DNA of 62,673 bases from Desulfocapsa sp. (GTDB lineage Bacteria; Desulfobacterota; Desulfobulbia; Desulfobulbales; Desulfocapsaceae), in the NCBI GenBank assembly GCA_013792135.1, contig VMSP01000060.1, positions 1 to 62,673 on the forward strand, in the 5' to 3' direction. Under the pieces are notes generated by a model. It searched no databases, was not told where the DNA came from, and saw only the letters and a program-made list of their open reading frames with translations. Shown here in pieces: positions 62,494 through 62,673 of this stretch (positions within the stretch are counted from its first letter, which is position 1; the number at the start of each line of letters is the position of its first letter). Both the position numbers and the translations under genes were made by a program.

Positions 62494-62538
62494 AACAAGG
62501 CCGGAAGATTTTTAACTGTCAGATATTCCGGTCTTGTT
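62494..62538 (-). terminator. Intrinsic terminator between convergent ends
   Basis: AACAAGGCCGGAA (62494-62506) pairs with TTCCGGTCTTGTT (62526-62538), 13 pairs including one G-U, with a 19-nt loop. On the minus strand it is followed by TATTTGT, so it best serves the partial gene at the right edge, but it may also stop transcription from the HU fragment. Confidence 0.75.
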
Positions 62539-62553
62539 AAAGAGAGTTGATTA

Positions 62554-62673
62554 TTATTTGGTGACTTTAACCTTTTTCTGTTCTTTGTTGACGTAGGTGT
62601 AAAAAGCCGGAAAGGCGACAAAGAAGGCAACACAGATCAGATATTCAATGCCCTTGATGTGGGTGTAGAAATC
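62554..62673 (-). CDS. Small membrane protein, C-terminal 39 residues only
   Basis: The minus strand from the window edge reads DFYTHIKGIEYLICVAFFVA and continues FPAFYTYVNKEQKKVKVTK before a TAA. There is one membrane helix followed by a basic tail. Short single-helix proteins with this FYT-x-(I/V)KG-x-EY start occur in operons of transmembrane redox complexes of sulfate-reducing bacteria (Hmc-like), and that is my tentative reading. The N-terminus lies outside the window, so length and operon context are unknown. Confidence 0.55.
   Translation of the reverse strand, partial: DFYTHIKGIEYLICVAFFVAFPAFYTYVNKEQKKVKVTK

Overview
This window looks like a chromosomal segment from a Gram-negative, probably deltaproteobacterial sulfur-cycle lineage (Desulfobulbales-like). 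I infer this from a CooC-type maturation ATPase, moderate GC with AT-rich glycan genes, and a partial single-helix protein at the right edge that resembles small subunits of redox complexes in sulfate reducers. No marker gene fixes the genus. About 50 kb (1.9-53 kb) is one very large surface-polysaccharide locus. It is followed by about 6 kb of housekeeping genes and a short, scarred right end. I saw no tRNA or rRNA gene and no CRISPR array.

Left edge (1-1.75 kb): the end of an IS3-family element, including the N-terminus of its OrfA on the minus strand, has cut off the 5' end of a secreted Pmp-type beta-helix protein gene. A perfect 17-bp hairpin separates this from the glycan locus.

Glycan locus, part 1 (1.9-8 kb): a GT4, then a wbpV/wbpL/wbpM-like cassette (SDR epimerase, polyprenyl-P GlcNAc/FucNAc-1-P transferase, membrane NDP-sugar 4,6-dehydratase), then a GT2. 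Next come a badly decayed GDP-L-fucose synthase (fcl) pseudogene and an O-antigen ligase/polymerase-like membrane protein with an extra C-terminal beta domain. Part 2 (11-19 kb): gmd, a second gmd/rmd-like SDR, Wzm, Wzt with a carbohydrate-binding tail, a coiled-coil methyltransferase and a double-GT4 protein. This layout resembles A-band (D-rhamnan) ABC-exported O-antigen systems. Part 3 (19-34.5 kb): a large polytopic protein with two beta-sandwich repeats, an acyltransferase, a PHP-like hydrolase, a GlpD-like FAD enzyme, a methyltransferase, an AsnB amidotransferase, an SDR, a hexapeptide acetyltransferase, several GTs and a Wzx-type flippase.

Part 4 (34.8-45.9 kb) mixes small secreted proteins (a BIG2-domain protein, an unknown Cys-containing protein, a beta-propeller-like protein and a GDSL esterase) with a sugar methyltransferase. 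It also holds two pairs of polyprenyl-phosphate-sugar synthase (GT2) plus GT-C transferase, one pair on each strand. Part 5 (46-53 kb): UDP-glucuronate decarboxylase, two GT4s, two GT2s and a WcaJ/WbaP-type initiating transferase. The locus therefore carries two initiating enzymes and the signatures of two export routes (ABC and Wzx/Wzy).

Right part (53-62.7 kb): CooC-like ATPase, Bax-inhibitor-1 family protein, coaBC, iron alcohol dehydrogenase, rsmA, YfcE-like phosphoesterase and argJ. After these come a zinc phospholipase C/P1-nuclease-like gene, a probable group II intron remnant, a 5'-truncated HU gene with a cysteine-rich tail, and the C-terminal end of a small membrane protein.
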